A DNA stretch of 64,000 bases from Orbaceae bacterium ESL0721 (GCA_029433365.1 JAQTHZ010000002.1:558001-622000); one strand, 5' to 3'; counted from the stretch's first letter, positions 12,716 to 23,765 are shown. Numbers and translations are program-made. The notes: a model not told the origin generated them from the letters alone.

Positions 12716-13067
12716 AATATCTACTCATATAAATTGAAAAAAAATTAATAATTAAACAACAAGAATCAAATTATCGTTATAGTTCTAATAACTGTACTTA
12801 TAGTTACCGTTATTATAGTTACCATTATTATAGTTAATGTTTTTATAATAATCGTTAATATAGTCGTTAGATTAATCGTTAAATTATAAAAAAGCAGCGG
12901 GCTATTTTAACGCTAAGCTTGAGCGTCGCCAACAAAATTTTATTATTGCCTTTATTTAACAAAATCGGGCAATTATTAAAATTATTTATCTCGCTAATGA
13001 TTTTTTTTGTTACACTTCGTGCATCTTTTTCCCCTATACATTTTATGAGCCTTAATTTAAGAATATT
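12716..13067. other. yeiP-lysP divergent intergenic region (352 bp)
   Basis: AT-rich DNA with a 15-bp tandem array (12798-12842) in its left part. It must hold the promoters of both yeiP and lysP, but none is convincing enough to call. There is no RNA gene or small ORF that I can support. Confidence 0.5.
12798..12842. repeat. 15-bp tandem array, three units
   Basis: Units at 12798, 12813 and 12828. The first two read TTATAGTTACCGTTA and TTATAGTTACCATTA; the third diverges after TTATAGTTA. Confidence 0.75.
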
Positions 13068-14513
13068 ATGATGAAAAATAAACTAAAACGTGATTTAAAA
13101 GCACGCCATTTGACGATGATTGCTATTGGTGGCTCAATTGGCACGGGGCTGTTTGTTGCTTCTGGTGCTGCTGTTGCGCAAGCAGGCCCTGGTGGTGCGC
13201 TGCTCTCTTATGCCATTATTGGTCTTATGGTCTATTTTTTAATGACTAGCCTTGGTGAGCTCGCCGCTTATCTACCTGTCTCGGGTACTTTTGCAACATA
13301 TGGTGCGCGTTATGTCGACCCTGCATTTGGTTTTGCCATTGGTTGGAACTATTGGTATAACTGGGCTATCACTGTTGCTATCGATCTGGTTGCTGCACAA
13401 CTTGTTATCTCCTATTGGATCGATTTAGGGGCGTATAGTTGGCTCTGGAGTCTGCTCTTTTTATCAATTATCTTCTTGCTTAACTATATTTCAGTAAAAG
13501 GTTTTGGTGAGGCTGAATTTTGGTTCTCATTAATCAAAGTGGTAACTGTTGTCATCTTTATCGTTACCGGTCTTTTAATGATTATCGGTATTTTAAAAGG
13601 GGCTGATGGTGCAGGTTGGCACAATTGGCAAATTGGTGATGCCCCATTTGCTGGTGGCTTTGCTTCGATGATTGGTGTTGCAATGATTGTTGGATTCTCA
13701 TTCCAAGGTACTGAATTAATTGGTATTGCAGCAGGTGAATCGGAAGAGCCAGAGAAGAATATCCCTAAAGCAATTCGACAAGTCTTTTGGCGAATCCTAC
13801 TGTTTTATGTTTTTGCAATCTTAGTGATCAGTTTTATTATCCCTTACACCGATCCGAGTCTATTACGTAATGGTGCAGAGGATATTAGTGTCAGCCCATT
13901 TACATTGGTCTTTAATAATGCAGGTCTACTCTCAGCAGCTGCTATTATGAATACGGTTATCTTAACTGCTATCTTATCTGCAGGGAACTCTGGATTATAT
14001 GCCTCAACACGTATGCTCTATGCTTTAGCTAAAGAGGGGAAGGCGCCGAAAATATTTGCACGCGTATCAAAATCTGGGGTGCCACGTACTGCGCTTATCG
14101 CGACAACTTTTATTGCGATGCTCTGCTTTTTAACATCGATGTTTAAGGATCAACAGGTCTATTTATGGTTACTTAATCTATCAGGTATGACCGGTTTTAT
14201 CGCTTGGCTTGGAATTGCGATTAGTCACTACCGTTTTAGGAGAGGTTTTATTGCGCAGGGTCATGATTTAAATGAACTACCATACCGTGCTAGCTGTTTC
14301 CCATTTGGTCCAATTTTTGCCTTTATTCTCTGCATGGTTATCACGTTAGGGCAAAATTATGAGGCTTTCTTAAATGATACTATTGATTGGAATGGTGCGA
14401 TTGCAACCTATATTGGTATCCCACTCTTTTTTATCATCTTATTTGGTTATAAGATTGTTAAAAAGAGTAAATGGGTCAAATATTCTGAGATGGATTTTTC
14501 TAAAGAAGAGTAA
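13068..14513 (+). CDS. lysP: Lysine-specific permease LysP
   Basis: An APC-superfamily amino-acid permease of 481 residues with about 12 membrane segments. It is very close to E. coli LysP throughout: ARHLTMIAIGGSIGTGLFVA, GWNYWYNWA, GFSFQGTELIGIAAGESEEP, SGNSGLYASTRMLYALA-type segment and the end YSEMDFSKEE. LysP imports lysine with protons and in E. coli also modulates CadC. Two ATG codons are adjacent at 13068 and 13071, so the start is uncertain by one residue. yeiP and lysP are also near each other in E. coli. Confidence 0.94.
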   Translation: MMKNKLKRDLKARHLTMIAIGGSIGTGLFVASGAAVAQAGPGGALLSYAIIGLMVYFLMTSLGELAAYLPVSGTFATYGARYVDPAFGFAIGWNYWYNWAITVAIDLVAAQLVISYWIDLGAYSWLWSLLFLSIIFLLNYISVKGFGEAEFWFSLIKVVTVVIFIVTGLLMIIGILKGADGAGWHNWQIGDAPFAGGFASMIGVAMIVGFSFQGTELIGIAAGESEEPEKNIPKAIRQVFWRILLFYVFAILVISFIIPYTDPSLLRNGAEDISVSPFTLVFNNAGLLSAAAIMNTVILTAILSAGNSGLYASTRMLYALAKEGKAPKIFARVSKSGVPRTALIATTFIAMLCFLTSMFKDQQVYLWLLNLSGMTGFIAWLGIAISHYRFRRGFIAQGHDLNELPYRASCFPFGPIFAFILCMVITLGQNYEAFLNDTIDWNGAIATYIGIPLFFIILFGYKIVKKSKWVKYSEMDFSKEE

Positions 14514-14572
14514 AGGATAGTAAACCTAAAAGATAGAAAGTGTAAAAGCTAGATAGTAGTAAAATTGTTATC

Positions 14573-14596
14573 TCCCGTCGACGACAGCCGACGGGA
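14573..14596. terminator. Hairpin between convergent lysP and infA
   Basis: TCCCGTCG (14573-14580) and CGACGGGA (14589-14596) form a perfect 8-bp GC-rich stem with an 8-base loop. The T-tracts on either strand are weak, so terminator function is likely but not certain. Confidence 0.6.
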
Positions 14597-14602
14597 TTCT
14601 CA

Positions 14603-14830
<228 letters not shown>

Positions 14831-14875
14831 TTAATAATAAACAGATAGATGTACAAATATAACGGCTGAATAATG

Positions 14876-14914
14876 CCGAAAAAAAGGGTAGATGTAAAGC
14901 GCTTTCTACCTTTT
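14876..14914 (-). terminator. Rho-independent terminator of the leuS-nadD cluster
   Basis: Read on the minus strand, AAAAGGTAGA pairs with TCTACCCTTTT around a loop containing AAGCGCTT, and is followed by a run of eight T residues. It lies about 70 bp after the nadD stop. Confidence 0.8.
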
Positions 14915-14984
14915 GGTAATGAAAAAAACGTGTTATCAAAAAAATAATAACATAATAACTGATTGTAATATAAATATTTTTTTG

Positions 14985-15638
14985 TTAACCCCCTGCGCCA
15001 TAAAGTTTTTCATCTTGGATATATTTCAAAACTTTTATTGGTAAGAGATTAGAACAACTTTTTTGATGCATAATTCGTTTTCTTATCTCAGTTGCTGAGA
15101 TATCCTCTAATGGGGTGTGCGCAAAATAGATAAAGCCATTTGGTGAACTGTGCAGATCTTGGCTGTTAAATGTTCTATGTTCATCAATCCAAGTTTGTAG
15201 TTCAGGATTATCCGTTTTTTTTGCACAGCCAGGACGACGGCAGATTAAGAGATGCGCATAATCTAATAACTTTTGCCAATTATGCCAACTTGGTAGACTG
15301 AGTAGTGAGTCTTGCCCCATAATAAATGCTAGCCCATTTTGATAGCCATTCTCTTGCCGCCAAGCTTGTAATGTCTCAATGGTATAAGATGGGCGTGATA
15401 GTTGTAACGCATTCATCTCTCTGGTATCAATTGATAAATTAGGTCTATCTTGAATAGCTAGATTTAACATGGCTAAACGTTGTGACGTAGTTGCTTCAGG
15501 TTGTGGTTTATGTGGCGGAATATGGTTAGGTAATAGACTGATTTGTGTCAATTTTACCTCTTCTGCTAAGGCGATTGCTGGGTGTAAATGACCATAATGG
15601 ATAGGATCAAAAGTGCCACCAAATAGAGCTGTTAACAT
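14985..15638 (-). CDS. nadD: Nicotinate-nucleotide adenylyltransferase NadD
   Basis: NadD joins nicotinate mononucleotide and ATP to deamido-NAD in NAD synthesis. The 217-residue protein starts MLTALFGGTFDPIHYGHLHP, with the nucleotidyltransferase motif GGTFDPIHYGH. It also has LLPNHIPPHKP, MGQDSLLSLPSW and the C-terminal ISATEIRKRI. It follows holA by 19 bp, as in the enterobacterial leuS-lptE-holA-nadD order. Its usual downstream partners rsfS and rlmH lie 22 kb away in this window. Confidence 0.97.
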   Translation of the reverse strand: MLTALFGGTFDPIHYGHLHPAIALAEEVKLTQISLLPNHIPPHKPQPEATTSQRLAMLNLAIQDRPNLSIDTREMNALQLSRPSYTIETLQAWRQENGYQNGLAFIMGQDSLLSLPSWHNWQKLLDYAHLLICRRPGCAKKTDNPELQTWIDEHRTFNSQDLHSSPNGFIYFAHTPLEDISATEIRKRIMHQKSCSNLLPIKVLKYIQDEKLYGAGG

Positions 15639-15657
15639 CGATTTAATTCCATAATAT

Positions 15658-16674
15658 TTATCTTGTATCTACCGAAAGTCCATGACCCATAAATTGCATT
15701 GCAAAAAGTTCTAACTGCTCCCAGATTAGGAGAGTGTAATCCGTTTTTAGTCCAATTTCGATATTGGTCAATTTTGCTAAAGACGTATAGAGATCATCAA
15801 TAGTTACACGATTCAGATAATTAGTATAAATTGCGCGCCGATTTTGCCAAATTTTATAGTTATCAAAGAGCAATTTGATTGGCTGTTTTACTGAGGCTTT
15901 TTTCAAATTGATAATAAGAATCAGCTCACGCTGTACTGTTCTTAATAAGATTAATGGTTCAACTCCATCTACTTTTAGTTGCTGCAAAATATGGATAGCT
16001 CTTTTTATTTTGTTCGTGAGCATTGCATCAATCCAGTGGAAAGGGGAAAAAACAGTTGAATCGTTAATATTTTTTTCAATCTGTTGATAGGTAATTAACT
16101 GGTTAGGATAGCGTAGTTTTAACTGTTCAAGCAGCTGCGTTAAGGCAAGTAGATTACCCTCATAGAAGTAACAGAGTAGCCCTATCGCTTCTGCCTCAAT
16201 CTTTATCTCATTTTGGGAGAGGTAATTTTTGATCCATTGCGGCAGCAAGTTGGTATCAGGTGTCGTGCAGTTAACCACTACAAGTTTATCTACTAGCGCT
16301 TTAAACCAAACTGCACCCTCTTGGCTCTTACTAATTTTGGTTAAAATTATAATTAGAGCAATATCAGCATTTAACAGAGTGGTTAAGGTATTGAGTTTGG
16401 TTGCAACTGTTGTATTAAGCGCATTATCAGCAAAATCTAGAATAATTAATGTCTTATTTGAAAAGAGACTCATTGATTGGCAACTATCATAAACAGTTTG
16501 CCACTCGAGTTGATTATCAATAACAAAAGTCTGCTTATCATCAAAACTGTTCTGTTTAAAATTGGTAAGCAGTTCATTTTGTGTAAAGTTGCGTAGATAG
16601 GGATCACTCCCTACAATTAAATAGTAGGGGTAATCAAGTTTGGTTTTAATATGATCAGCGTTTATTTTTATCAT
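15658..16674 (-). CDS. holA: DNA polymerase III subunit delta
   Basis: HolA is the clamp-loader subunit that opens the beta sliding clamp. The 338-residue protein has the family's N-terminal opening (YYLIVGSDPYLRN, then a TLIILDFADNAL segment), the AAA+-like core without a Walker A motif, and a helical C-terminal collar domain with DGVEPLILLRTVQRELI. It starts 6 bp after lptE ends and is followed by nadD. Confidence 0.94.
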   Translation of the reverse strand: MIKINADHIKTKLDYPYYLIVGSDPYLRNFTQNELLTNFKQNSFDDKQTFVIDNQLEWQTVYDSCQSMSLFSNKTLIILDFADNALNTTVATKLNTLTTLLNADIALIIILTKISKSQEGAVWFKALVDKLVVVNCTTPDTNLLPQWIKNYLSQNEIKIEAEAIGLLCYFYEGNLLALTQLLEQLKLRYPNQLITYQQIEKNINDSTVFSPFHWIDAMLTNKIKRAIHILQQLKVDGVEPLILLRTVQRELILIINLKKASVKQPIKLLFDNYKIWQNRRAIYTNYLNRVTIDDLYTSLAKLTNIEIGLKTDYTLLIWEQLELFAMQFMGHGLSVDTR

Positions 16675-16680
16675 AACTTC

Positions 16681-17178
16681 TTAATTATTGGTATGTACTG
16701 ATTTTAATTTACCAATAATCTGCTTTGCTGCTTGCGTATACATCTCTTCTTCAATTAGTGACTGTTCTGCTGTTTTAGCTAATGCAGTCGCTGGATTATC
16801 AAAGAAAGTTCGGAAAATATGTACACTTATTGGGTAGATCTCCTTACCTTTTATTACCACTTGTGCTTCAACCGATAAAACGAGCTGATATTCGGCAGCT
16901 TTACCATCTTGATAGATAGAGATGGTATCTCTATCTAATCGATTACTGATAATGCGAAGTGATGGATACTCAGAACTACTACTGTCAACTAAGTTTACTT
17001 TATTATCACCTAATATCTCTTTGATATTACGTGATAACTGCCCATATGGATCATGACTTATAAAGGTCATAGTTTTAAATTGAGCCGGTACCTCAGCCTC
17101 ATTTTGGAGATGAAAACCGCATCCATTTAAAAGTATTAAGAGTGGCAATAATAGGGCTAACGTTATATATTTTTTCAT
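16681..17178 (-). CDS. lptE: LPS-assembly lipoprotein LptE
   Basis: LptE plugs the LptD barrel and helps insert lipopolysaccharide in the outer membrane. The 165-residue protein has a lipoprotein signal peptide ending in the lipobox L-L-N-G-C (Cys near residue 20), then GFHLQNEAEVPAQFKTM. The sequence is divergent, as usual in this family; placement between leuS and holA supports the call. It begins 247 bp after leuS, so it may have its own promoter. Confidence 0.93.
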   Translation of the reverse strand: MKKYITLALLLPLLILLNGCGFHLQNEAEVPAQFKTMTFISHDPYGQLSRNIKEILGDNKVNLVDSSSSEYPSLRIISNRLDRDTISIYQDGKAAEYQLVLSVEAQVVIKGKEIYPISVHIFRTFFDNPATALAKTAEQSLIEEEMYTQAAKQIIGKLKSVHTNN

Positions 17179-17425
17179 ATCTGTTTTATCATCTACTGTT
17201 ATACAAACGAATGTTATAAAATCGAAAAAATTTGTTAATTACCACTGTTTAAAATTAATAATTTAACTGAAGTTATCAAACGGAGCTTTTTTTATTCAAG
17301 ATCTCAAATTTCAGTTTTTCTTCTTTAATATTAATTTTTTCATCGATGATTAAATGCTAACTATTCAACACTAATCACCAAACTATAATAATTAACAAAC
17401 CATAATAGTCATTTAAAAATAAGGG

Positions 17426-20044
17426 CTAGCCAACGACAAGATTTAATAATTTACCTGGAACATAGATCACTTTACGGATAGTAACCCCTTCTAAGTATTT
17501 TTGAATATTTGGCTCTTGCTCCGCTTGTTGTAATACAAACTCTTGGGTAGCATCAATAGGGACGGTAAATTTCCCTCTTACTTTGCCATTAATCTGCACG
17601 ACAATCAATTTTTCATTCTCAACCATAGCTGATTCATCTGCAATAGGCCAGCTACTATTATCAATAGTCTCATCATGTCCAAGTGCTTGCCACATGATAA
17701 AACAGGCGTGTGGAATCATAGGATAGAGTAGGCGAACAACCGCATTTAATGCTTCATGTAAAAGCGCACGATCTTGTTCTGTCTCTTGCGGTGCTTTTTG
17801 GAGATGGTTTGAGAACTCCATCACTGCTGCAATGGCGGTATTAAATGTCTGCCGCCGACCTATATCATCAGTCACTTTAGCAATTGTCTTATGCAATTCA
17901 CGACGAAGTACTTTCTGTGTTTCATTTAACTTTGTAGGATCAAGTTCACTAACTTCCCCTTTTTGCATATGCTCATAGACAAGACGCCAGATACGTTTAA
18001 TAAAGCGGTTAGCGCCCTCAACGCCTGATTCTTGCCACTCTAATGTCATATCAGCTGGTGCTGCAAACATCATAAACAGGCGCACAGTATCGGCACCATA
18101 TTTTTCCACCATCTCTTGTGGATCGATGCCGTTATTTTTAGATTTCGACATTTTGGTCATACCAGCATGAACCAATTTATGACCTTTACTGTCAGTGGCA
18201 CTAATAATCCGACCTTTCTCATCGCGTTCGATGGTCACTTCATTTGGCGCAACCCAGATTCGTTCATTGGTAGGGCTGGTGTAATAAAAAGCATCATTTA
18301 ATACCATTCCTTGGCAGAGTAACCGTTTTGCCGGTTCATCAGATTTAACCATGCCAAAATCACGTAACAGTTTATGGAAGAAACGGAAATAGAGCAGGTG
18401 CATAATAGCGTGTTCAATTCCGCCAATATACTGGTCAACCGGCAGCCAGTAGTTGGCCTCTTTTGGATCTAACATCCCTTTATCATATTGTGGGCAAGTA
18501 TAACGGGCATAGTACCAAGATGACTCCATAAAGGTGTCAAAGGTATCTGTTTCGCGCAGCGCGGGTTGACCATTTACGGTTGTTTTTGCCCAGTTAGGAT
18601 CAGCCTTAATTGGACTTATTATACCGTTCATCTCAACATCTTCAGGTAATAAGACAGGTAGTTGATCTGTTGGAATGGTGGTACCATCTTCAAGCGTCAC
18701 CATCGGGATAGGCGCACCCCAGTAACGTTGACGTGAGACCCCCCAATCGCGTAAGCGATAGTTGACTTTACGTTTACCAATGCCTAAAGCAATTAATTTA
18801 TCCGCAATCGCTTTACATGCTTCGCTAAAATCTAAACCATCAAATTCACCAGAATTAAAAAGTTTACCATGTTCTGTATAGGCGTTTTTACTTAAGTCTG
18901 GCGTATTACCGTTTTGATCTAAAATAACTGGATTGATTGGTAAGTTATATTTAGTTGCAAACTCATAATCTCGTTCATCATGTGCTGGCACAGCCATTAC
19001 CGCACCGGTACCATATTCAATCAAGACAAAATTAGCTACCCAAATAGGGACTTTTTTGCCGGTTAATGGATGAATGGCAAAAAATCCTGTGGCAATCCCA
19101 CGTTTCTCCATGGTTGCCATATCTGCTTCTGCAGTTTTAGTATTTTTACATTCAGCAATAAATTTGGCAATGGCAGGACTATTTTTAGCCGCTAACTGTG
19201 CTAATGGGTGTTCTGAAGCGATTGAGACAAAACTGACGCCCATTAAGGTATCAGGGCGGGTTGTATAGACTCGTAATTTACTAATATCTTTATCACTATC
19301 TGTTTTTTTAGACGGGTTATTACCTGAAATACCGTCAACTACGAAATCAAATTCGACCCCCTCAGAACGACCAATCCAGTTACGTTGCATCGTTTTAACT
19401 TGTTCAGGCCAATCCTCTAATTTATCTAAATCTTTTAAAAGTTCATCGGCATAATCAGTAATTTTGATAAACCACTGTGGAATCTCTTTACGTTCAACAG
19501 GGGTGTTACAACGCCAGCAACATCCTTCAACTACCTGTTCATTGGCTAAAACAGTTTGATCATTAGGGCACCAGTTGACTGCAGAGGTTTTTTTATAAAC
19601 CAACCCTTTTTCATATAATTTGGTAAAAAACCACTGTTCCCATTTGTAATATTCAGGACGGCAGGTAGTCACTTCACGATCCCAATCGTAACCAAAACCT
19701 AATAGTTGCAGCTGTTTTTTCATGTAGGCAATATTTTCATAGGTCCATTTAGCTGGGGCAGTGTTATTTTTAACTGCGGCACCTTCAGCAGGGAGTCCAA
19801 ATGCATCCCAACCGATTGGTTGTAGTACATTTTTACCATTTAGACGTTGAAAACGGGCTAAAGTATCGCCTATGCTGTAGTTGCGAACATGACCAAGATG
19901 GAGGCGCCCAGAAGGGTAGGGTAGCATCGATAAACAGTAGTATTTCTCTTTATTGGGATCTTCAGTAGCATGAAAAGTTTTATCTTCTTGCCAGTGTTTC
20001 TGGACAGTAGCTTCAATTTCATCAGGGCGATATTGTTCTTGCAT
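17426..20044 (-). CDS. leuS: Leucine-tRNA ligase
   Basis: A class I aminoacyl-tRNA synthetase of 872 residues (E. coli 860). The ATP-binding HIGH-type motif is in [17 protein letters not shown] near residue 42-52; the editing domain lies around residues 230-420 ([17 protein letters not shown] and [15 protein letters not shown]); the KMSKS loop is in [13 protein letters not shown] near residue 620. Two Cys pairs ([14 protein letters not shown]) form the zinc-binding region. It heads the leuS-lptE-holA-nadD cluster. Confidence 0.98.
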   Translation of the reverse strand: MQEQYRPDEIEATVQKHWQEDKTFHATEDPNKEKYYCLSMLPYPSGRLHLGHVRNYSIGDTLARFQRLNGKNVLQPIGWDAFGLPAEGAAVKNNTAPAKWTYENIAYMKKQLQLLGFGYDWDREVTTCRPEYYKWEQWFFTKLYEKGLVYKKTSAVNWCPNDQTVLANEQVVEGCCWRCNTPVERKEIPQWFIKITDYADELLKDLDKLEDWPEQVKTMQRNWIGRSEGVEFDFVVDGISGNNPSKKTDSDKDISKLRVYTTRPDTLMGVSFVSIASEHPLAQLAAKNSPAIAKFIAECKNTKTAEADMATMEKRGIATGFFAIHPLTGKKVPIWVANFVLIEYGTGAVMAVPAHDERDYEFATKYNLPINPVILDQNGNTPDLSKNAYTEHGKLFNSGEFDGLDFSEACKAIADKLIALGIGKRKVNYRLRDWGVSRQRYWGAPIPMVTLEDGTTIPTDQLPVLLPEDVEMNGIISPIKADPNWAKTTVNGQPALRETDTFDTFMESSWYYARYTCPQYDKGMLDPKEANYWLPVDQYIGGIEHAIMHLLYFRFFHKLLRDFGMVKSDEPAKRLLCQGMVLNDAFYYTSPTNERIWVAPNEVTIERDEKGRIISATDSKGHKLVHAGMTKMSKSKNNGIDPQEMVEKYGADTVRLFMMFAAPADMTLEWQESGVEGANRFIKRIWRLVYEHMQKGEVSELDPTKLNETQKVLRRELHKTIAKVTDDIGRRQTFNTAIAAVMEFSNHLQKAPQETEQDRALLHEALNAVVRLLYPMIPHACFIMWQALGHDETIDNSSWPIADESAMVENEKLIVVQINGKVRGKFTVPIDATQEFVLQQAEQEPNIQKYLEGVTIRKVIYVPGKLLNLVVG

Positions 20045-20414
20045 GACGAGTAAAATCCTATCAATTATATCTCTTATTAGTGCCTATTATGGATTACTAC
20101 CTTTTGTGATTATTGAAAATAGATTAACTATATCAAAATGGTAGTAATAAAATAAAGTTGCTAATAAAAACGGTGATCATTAGTAAAAATATTGCTAATT
20201 GTATTGGTTATTGGACTGTTTTACAAACGTTATATGATGATAAAAGTGTAACGAAAGTGTGAATATTAGATGTTATAAAAATTTATCTATAACGTCAGTT
20301 TTAGGAAATTATAAAAAATTTAGAGGTAAGATTGAGTGATTAAATTATGAAAGAGATAAGAATAAAAAATAGAAGCGAGATTGTAGGGGGGTATATCCCT
20401 ACAATCAATATTAA
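20045..20414. other. bamD-leuS intergenic region (370 bp)
   Basis: The leuS promoter and the bamD 3' region share this gap. Apart from the hairpin after bamD (20379-20406), it is AT-rich sequence in which I find no gene, RNA or confident promoter. Confidence 0.5.
20379..20406 (-). terminator. Hairpin after bamD
   Basis: GATTGTAGGG (20379-20388) and CCCTACAATC (20397-20406) form a perfect 10-bp stem. On the minus strand a T-run follows after about 10 bases, so termination is likely but the tract is displaced. Confidence 0.65.
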
Positions 20415-21215
20415 CTAGTTGCCATTAAGAACACTTGTCATCTGAGAGAGAAATGAACGTTGCTCTTTTTTAGGCATATTCTCTAAATTGGCTTGAATAA
20501 GTAGATCCACTTTTTGTACTTCGTTAATCAATCCTAACTGATTATATGCGTTACGCATTAATAAAAGTGCCTCTTTCGTTGAATCGGTATCAGGAAACTG
20601 CTCTAACATAGAGATGGTACGATTAATAACAGCAACATAAGCACCGCGATCAGTATAATATTGTGCTACTTTTAATTGATATCGAGAGAGACGATTTTTT
20701 AAGAAAACTAATCTTTTTTGGGCATCAGTAGCATAAGGGCTATGTGGAAAAGCAGATACTAAATAGGTGAAATCTTTAAAGGCTGTTTTAGCAAATTCGG
20801 TATCACGGTCAGAACGGTCAACATTAAACCAACCTTGGATCATGTTGTCATCCTGCGCCATATTTGATAAACCGCGCATATAGATAGCCCAATCGATATT
20901 TTGACTGGTAGGATTAAGTTTTAAAAAACGGTCAATAGAGACAACCGCAAGTGGTAAGTCACCTGACTTATAATATGCATAAATTAGGTCAAGTTGCACT
21001 TGCTGCGAGTAAGGTCCAAATGGGTAATTTTTATCCATCGCTTCTAAAATAGTAATAGCTGATTTGATATTACCATTTTCAAGTTCGGTTTGGGCCTTTT
21101 GATGAAGTTCAATTTCTGGAATGCGTGACAATTCGGTTTTAGTTGATGTACAACCGATTAAAAGGCTACTCACTATTCCGCAAGTAACTAGCAAAGAGTG
21201 TAAACGGAGTTTCAT
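20415..21215 (-). CDS. bamD: Outer-membrane protein assembly factor BamD
   Basis: BamD is the essential lipoprotein of the BAM complex, which folds beta-barrel proteins into the outer membrane. The 266-residue protein has a lipobox L-L-I-G-C near residue 22 and then TPR-like repeats (AQTELENGNIKSAITILEAM, YPFGPYSQQVQLDLIYAYYKS, FPHSPYATDAQKRLVFLKNRL). It is divergent from rluD with 88 bp between them, as in E. coli. Confidence 0.96.
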   Translation of the reverse strand: MKLRLHSLLVTCGIVSSLLIGCTSTKTELSRIPEIELHQKAQTELENGNIKSAITILEAMDKNYPFGPYSQQVQLDLIYAYYKSGDLPLAVVSIDRFLKLNPTSQNIDWAIYMRGLSNMAQDDNMIQGWFNVDRSDRDTEFAKTAFKDFTYLVSAFPHSPYATDAQKRLVFLKNRLSRYQLKVAQYYTDRGAYVAVINRTISMLEQFPDTDSTKEALLLMRNAYNQLGLINEVQKVDLLIQANLENMPKKEQRSFLSQMTSVLNGN

Positions 21216-21303
21216 TCAGTTCCCAAATATAAAATAAACATTAACCAATGATGATAGTATATAATACTCTAAAATAGATTAGCTTAAAATAGATAAATTA
21301 CAT

Positions 21304-22278
21304 ATGCCAGAGTTAAAACTGACGACAGAAATAAAATTAACCCAACTTGGAATGCGGTTAGATCAAGCATTATCTGAACTACTGCCTGATTATTCACGTT
21401 CTCGTATTAAAGAGTGGATTTTAAATGAGAGTGTAAATGTAGATGGCAAAATCATCAATAAGCCAAAAGAGAAAGTATTAGGTGGTGAAAAAATAACTAT
21501 TTGTGGTTTTATTGAAGAGGAGAGCTATCATCAAGCTGAAGAGATTCCTCTCAATATTGTCTATGAAGATGATCACATATTGGTGATCAATAAACCACGC
21601 GATCTTGTTGTTCATCCAGGAGCTGGTAATCCAAATGGGACAATTTTGAATGCGCTTTTACACCACTATCCTGAAATTGCTAGTGTTCCACGCGCTGGGA
21701 TTGTCCACCGTTTAGATAAAGATACAACTGGATTAATGGTAGTTGCTAAAACTATTATTGCGCAAACCCATTTAGTTGAATCGTTACAGTTACGCGAAAT
21801 TACCCGTGAATATGAAGCAGTCGCTATGGGGATTATCACCGCAGGTGGTACCATTGATGCGCCGATGACACGTCACCCTACAAAACGTACCCATATGGCG
21901 GTCTTCCCAACGGGTAAACCTGCAGTAACCCATTATCGAGTCATGGAGAGATTTCGACAGCATACAAGGCTACGTCTTCGTCTAGAAACTGGCCGTACCC
22001 ATCAAATTCGTGTGCATATGGCTCATATTGCCCATCCACTTATAGGCGATCCATTATATGGAGGTCGACCACGTCCACCTAAAGGTGCCTCAGAAGAATT
22101 TATGCAGACATTACGTCATTTTAATCGCCAAGCACTACACGCTACTATGTTAAGACTTTATCACCCAGTAACTGGTGAACAGATGGAGTGGCATGCGCCA
22201 ATTCCTGATGATATGCAGCAACTTATTTTAGCGCTGCAAGCTGATACTGCGCTGCATAAAGATGAACTTGATTGGTAA
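21304..22278 (+). CDS. rluD: 23S rRNA pseudouridine(1911/1915/1917) synthase RluD
   Basis: RluD modifies helix 69 of 23S rRNA. The 324-residue protein has an N-terminal S4 RNA-binding domain (about residues 15-75: RLDQALSELLPDYSRSRIKEWI) and a RluA-type catalytic domain with HRLDKDTTGLMVVAK (catalytic Asp near residue 138). ETGRTHQIRVHMAHIAHPLIGDPLYGG completes the active site. pgeF follows 76 bp downstream in the usual order. Confidence 0.97.
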   Translation: MPELKLTTEIKLTQLGMRLDQALSELLPDYSRSRIKEWILNESVNVDGKIINKPKEKVLGGEKITICGFIEEESYHQAEEIPLNIVYEDDHILVINKPRDLVVHPGAGNPNGTILNALLHHYPEIASVPRAGIVHRLDKDTTGLMVVAKTIIAQTHLVESLQLREITREYEAVAMGIITAGGTIDAPMTRHPTKRTHMAVFPTGKPAVTHYRVMERFRQHTRLRLRLETGRTHQIRVHMAHIAHPLIGDPLYGGRPRPPKGASEEFMQTLRHFNRQALHATMLRLYHPVTGEQMEWHAPIPDDMQQLILALQADTALHKDELDW

Positions 22279-22354
22279 CTTAATTAGTAACTTGGTTAAT
22301 AATACAACAGTCGCAATTATTACAATAACTGTAGAGCATAACTAATAACAGAAG

Positions 22355-23110
22355 ATGATCTATCCTAATTGGCCAGCGCCTCAAAATATCCATGCTTTTA
22401 CTACTACTCGTCAAGGCGGTAGTAGCTTACCCCCTTTTGATACATTAAATATGGGTAGTCAAACAGGGGATACAGCGGTTGCTAAAAATCGATTACAGGT
22501 TATCAATGAAGAGAAGCTACCAAGTGAACCCTATTGGCTATTACAGACGCATAGCACGATAGTAAAAGATATATCAGAAGCTCAGAAGCAGCGCCCAATT
22601 GGTTCGATAAAACCCTATATTGAAGCGGATGGATCATATACCAATCAAGCTAATCAGGTCTCGGTTGTATTAACCGCTGACTGTCTACCGGTACTCTTTT
22701 GTTCAAAATCAGGTGATGAGGTTGCCGCAGCGCATGCAGGTTGGCGCGGATTATGCCACGGTATTTTAGAAGAGACTGTGGCAAAATTTAGATCAAGCGA
22801 CCTGCTAGTCTGGCTAGGTCCAGCTATTGGACCTACTAAATTTGAGGTGGGTGAAGAGGTCAGAGCCCAATTTATAGATGTAAACCCTAAAGCAAAAATG
22901 GCTTTTAAGTTACTTAATTCAGTTAACAAATTGAGTGAAAAAAAATATTTGGCTGACCTCTATCTATTAGCAAAACAGCGCCTTAATAAGGTAGGAGTAA
23001 CTGAAGTATATGGTGGGGATTACTGTACTTATAGTGATCCCAAGCGGTTCTACTCATATAGGTATAATCCACAAACAGGGCGTATGGCGTCGATGATCTG
23101 GTTTGAGTAA
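22355..23110 (+). CDS. pgeF: Multicopper-oxidase-like laccase-domain protein PgeF (YfiH)
   Basis: A 251-residue protein of the YfiH/PgeF family (polyphenol oxidase fold). Members act on purine nucleosides or, in E. coli, correct peptidoglycan precursors with L-serine at position 1. Motifs: FTTTRQGGSSLPPFDTLNMG at the N-terminus, LLQTHSTIV, VVLTADCLPVLFC (conserved Cys), and AAAHAGWRGLCHGI (metal-binding His residues). It lies after rluD as in E. coli; clpB, the usual next gene, is elsewhere in this window. Confidence 0.93.
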   Translation: MIYPNWPAPQNIHAFTTTRQGGSSLPPFDTLNMGSQTGDTAVAKNRLQVINEEKLPSEPYWLLQTHSTIVKDISEAQKQRPIGSIKPYIEADGSYTNQANQVSVVLTADCLPVLFCSKSGDEVAAAHAGWRGLCHGILEETVAKFRSSDLLVWLGPAIGPTKFEVGEEVRAQFIDVNPKAKMAFKLLNSVNKLSEKKYLADLYLLAKQRLNKVGVTEVYGGDYCTYSDPKRFYSYRYNPQTGRMASMIWFE

Positions 23111-23230
23111 TCTTATTGATAAATCCTCATAATCACACATTTTGGAGTCAAAATAGCGGTAAATTTGGGTAGCACTTAATGAAAATATCAGCGATAATAA
23201 TCGCACTATTTTTTGATTGGATAAGATTAG

Positions 23231-23725
23231 ATGCAGTTGAATAAATTTATCAAACAAATATCTACTACAGCAGTTGTGATCTCTTGTTCGTTACTTGTTG
23301 GCTGTTCAATGGTTGATAGTTGGGTCTATAGACCAGATATTAATCAAGGAAACTATGTTACACAAAATGATCTTGATAAATTGCAAATTGGACTGAATAG
23401 AGAACAAGTTAAATTTATTATGGGTACGCCAATGTTAACTTCTGAACTTGGCGATGATGTTTGGTATTATGTTTTCCGTCAACAACCTCGACATGATAGT
23501 GTTAGTCAACACACCTATATCATCACATTTGATAAAACAGGTCGTGTTAGTGATATTAAAGCTGCGGAATTAGAAGGTTCTAAATCCCTACAAGAGATGG
23601 ATAGCCAAGTAATATCAGATAATATTAGCCATATTAAAAATAGTGAAGAAAAAGCAGAAACTACGAAAACTGCCGACACTACTGACTCATCTGATACTAC
23701 TGAATCAACAACATCTCAACAATAA
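23231..23725 (+). CDS. bamE: Outer-membrane protein assembly factor BamE (SmpA)
   Basis: A small lipoprotein of the BAM complex. Its 164 residues have a lipobox L-L-V-G-C near residue 25, then SMVDSWVYRPDINQGNYVTQ, LQIGLNREQVKFIMGTPML and WYYVFRQQP, all BamE signatures. Compared with the ~113 residues of E. coli BamE it has a long polar tail (about residues 125-164) rich in Ser, Thr, Asp and Glu, probably disordered in the periplasm. Confidence 0.94.
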   Translation: MQLNKFIKQISTTAVVISCSLLVGCSMVDSWVYRPDINQGNYVTQNDLDKLQIGLNREQVKFIMGTPMLTSELGDDVWYYVFRQQPRHDSVSQHTYIITFDKTGRVSDIKAAELEGSKSLQEMDSQVISDNISHIKNSEEKAETTKTADTTDSSDTTESTTSQQ

Positions 23726-23765
23726 TTGTCCTATACAATTGCAATAGTTGTTATTCACTTCTGAT